Positions 63,501 through 64,000 of a stretch of DNA of 64,000 bases are shown one piece after another. Position 1 is the first letter of the stretch, and each line of letters opens with the position of its first letter. This stretch comes from Sanghuangporus weigelae (taxonomy: Eukaryota > Basidiomycota > Agaricomycetes > Hymenochaetales > Hymenochaetaceae). The stretch spans positions 248,001-312,000 of the forward strand of contig CP137329.1 in assembly GCA_033182465.1 (NCBI GenBank), given 5' to 3'. The notes under the pieces are model-generated. The model did no database searches, was not told where the DNA came from, and saw only the letters and a list, made by a program, of their open reading frames with translations. A program made the position numbers and the translations under genes.

Positions 63501-63876
63501 GATTTCCATACCGCTCCGGTGCAGCTTGTCTGAACAATGTATCTTTGTACAGGCGGTCAAACAGGGAATAGATTTGCTACATATGGAATCAGAACGTACC
63601 TATGCTTAGAAAGTCTGACCATTCATCTTTATTGCAGCCTCTGAGCAGTGCATTCCATATCCGATCCTTTTCTTCCTCGTTAATTGAAGATATGTAATTT
63701 TCGAATCGATGAGGTTGAATGCCTTGGAGCGCAGCAACGAAGAGGAGATGATCGCACTCGGGAGCATCATAAAGAAGCCTAATGCTTGCAGCGAGCGCAT
63801 CCTCTCTTGGGTCGAGATTCTTTGTGTACTTCAGAATCCAGCGTTTCACGTAGTCTGTGGCATTCAAAGACATGGT
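60590..63876 (-). repeat. Right arm of inverted segmental duplication
   Basis: Partner of 51491-55010. Homology stops just before the effector's ATG (ACCATGTCTTTGAATG shared; sequence further upstream differs). The other end stops near 60590, beside the (GAAATT)n repeat. Confidence 0.85.
60942..63873 (-). CDS. NTPase/nuclease effector-like gene, copy 2
   Basis: Inverted relative of 51494-54669, closer to intact. The ATG at 63873 starts a helical N-terminal region. A P-loop SSGMGKSRTV is near 63230, followed by a good GTGCGT...GATAG intron that restores SGYPPPDDEVRDFLV. Walker B-like VVVAFDEAHVL is near 62680. The C-terminal domain (62192-60942, 416 codons, after a short intron near 62215) holds VDFVLP...KISVVAAQAK, a D...QxK pattern as in PD-(D/E)XK nucleases, and a conserved HDFWCGGFGPHFLP. 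The NTPase-nuclease layout is that of Crinkler-type effectors, which are thought to stem from transposon proteins; the match here is by motif only. Not every exon junction in the N-terminal third could be settled, so wholeness is unproven. Confidence 0.6.
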
Positions 63877-64000
63877 GCAATGGACCAGCTTTCGGACAGC
63901 GAGGAGCTTACAACGAAGTGTAGAAGAGTGGCTTCAGTTGAAGGAAGCACGTCTTGATTTGTGACGATGTAACTGTCACTTGGATTATTATTACTTACAC

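Noticed and set aside
1-64000. CRISPR arrays, tRNA or rRNA genes
   Set aside because: No regularly spaced direct repeats and no cloverleaf or rRNA landmarks were seen while reading; the context is fungal nuclear DNA.

Overview
The window looks like nuclear DNA of a mushroom-forming basidiomycete (Agaricomycetes). The support is short GT-AG introns (mostly 50-70 nt, a few of 150-290 nt), a FunK1-like fungal kinase, an expanded and atypical G-alpha protein, P-loop NTPase/nuclease proteins of the Crinkler-like type, and several Ty3/Gypsy chromovirus-type retroelements. There is no bacterial-style operon structure. No tRNA, rRNA or CRISPR array was seen.

Layout. Bases 1-1758 hold a two-exon FunK1-like kinase gene. 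Bases 1759-7930 are a graveyard of transposon debris: an A+T-rich, transition-mutated old LTR (about 2411-3370) related to the young elements further right, a G+C-rich LTR-like block with a 27-bp minisatellite (3385-4840), a 172-bp imperfect tandem duplication, and another LTR-like block with an initiator-Met-tRNA-like primer site.

From about 7930 to 37875 lies one old, broken minus-strand Gypsy element (called T here). It is split by two full-length insertions of one younger 12,291-bp chromovirus: copy A (+ strand, 9364-21654, target duplication CACTC) and copy B (- strand, 22920-35210, target duplication CACAT). A and B form a huge inverted repeat around a 1,265-bp piece of T. The translated reading frames of A and B are identical, so both are very recent. 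The family is unusual. It has 1,512-bp LTRs each carrying a 213-codon ORF, an ATG-free leader, a coiled-coil ORF before Gag, Pol with a C-terminal chromodomain, a 332-codon ORF after Pol, and an antisense intron-containing ORF for a small membrane protein beside the 3' LTR. Both T and A/B show a Tf1/sushi-like self-priming signature: the bases next to the LTR are complementary to the predicted 5' end of the transcript.

From 37876 the window is mostly host genes. On the minus strand are a cyclophilin-40 co-chaperone (8 exons), a protein kinase with a long disordered tail (5 exons), a proline-iminopeptidase pseudogene with a signal peptide, its intact two-exon paralogue, and a small three-exon membrane protein. 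On the plus strand is a coiled-coil hypothetical protein. From 51.5 to 63.9 kb, two inverted copies of an NTPase/nuclease effector-like gene flank a block with a small hypothetical gene, a hAT-like miniature element, RNA polymerase subunit RPB9 (4 exons) and an atypical G-alpha gene (6 exons). The G-alpha flank is rich in simple repeats.

The host genes are housekeeping or signalling genes without an evident shared pathway. The strongest story in the window is the recent retroelement family, its nested inverted insertions and its extra ORFs.
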